Shown in pieces: positions 36,242-36,279 of a DNA stretch of 36,279 nt. The position numbers and the translations under genes are program-made. Within the stretch, counting starts at the first letter, position 1; the number at the start of each line of letters is the position of its first letter. The stretch comes from Bacteroidota bacterium (lineage in GTDB: Bacteria; Bacteroidota; Rhodothermia; Balneolales; Balneolaceae). The stretch is taken from the NCBI GenBank assembly GCA_009926145.1, contig RFPJ01000004.1, forward strand, positions 1-36,279, written 5' to 3'. A model generated the notes under the pieces. That model did no database searches, was not told the DNA's origin, and was given only the letters and a program-made list of their open reading frames with translations.

Positions 36242-36279
36242 GCTTAGGGTTTAGTATCATTTCGATTAAAATTTAGACC

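Noticed and set aside
1-36279. CRISPR array, transposase, integrase, phage or defence genes
   Set aside because: No regularly spaced repeats of CRISPR type and no recognisable protein of these classes in any listed ORF.

Overview
The window is most of a flagellar locus, probably from a Balneolia/Rhodothermota-like (Bacteroidota-superphylum) bacterium, followed by a hybrid two-component regulator and housekeeping genes. In order: fliP (3' end)-fliQ-fliR (+); a small ORF of unknown function (-); an flhB-flhA-flhF-flhG-small membrane protein-fliA operon (-); flgF-flgG-flgA-flgH-flgI-flgJ(rod-binding domain)-flgN-like-flgK-flgL-TPR protein (+); a sigma54 activator and fliS-fliD-fliT-like-flgM-like (-); a TPR/GT41 (OGT-like) glycosyltransferase and two flagellins (+); a 1373-aa hybrid two-component system (+); tRNA-Leu(UAA) (-); an outer-membrane beta-barrel protein, RelA/SpoT, an HU/IHF-like protein, ruvX, def and fmt (+). 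I saw no CRISPR array, mobile element or recognisable defence system. The main non-annotation signal is a motif read by eye at six places, all next to flagellar genes: YTTAAG-N14-NNCGATAA with identical spacing, very likely sigma28/FliA promoters. It places an uncharacterised ORF containing three A8 tracts, a FliT/FlgM-like pair and the flhB...fliA operon in the presumed FliA regulon. A second signal is a divergent intergenic region between fliS and the OGT-like gene, with GG-N10-GC (sigma54-like) sites facing each way and three tandem 11-bp repeats between them.
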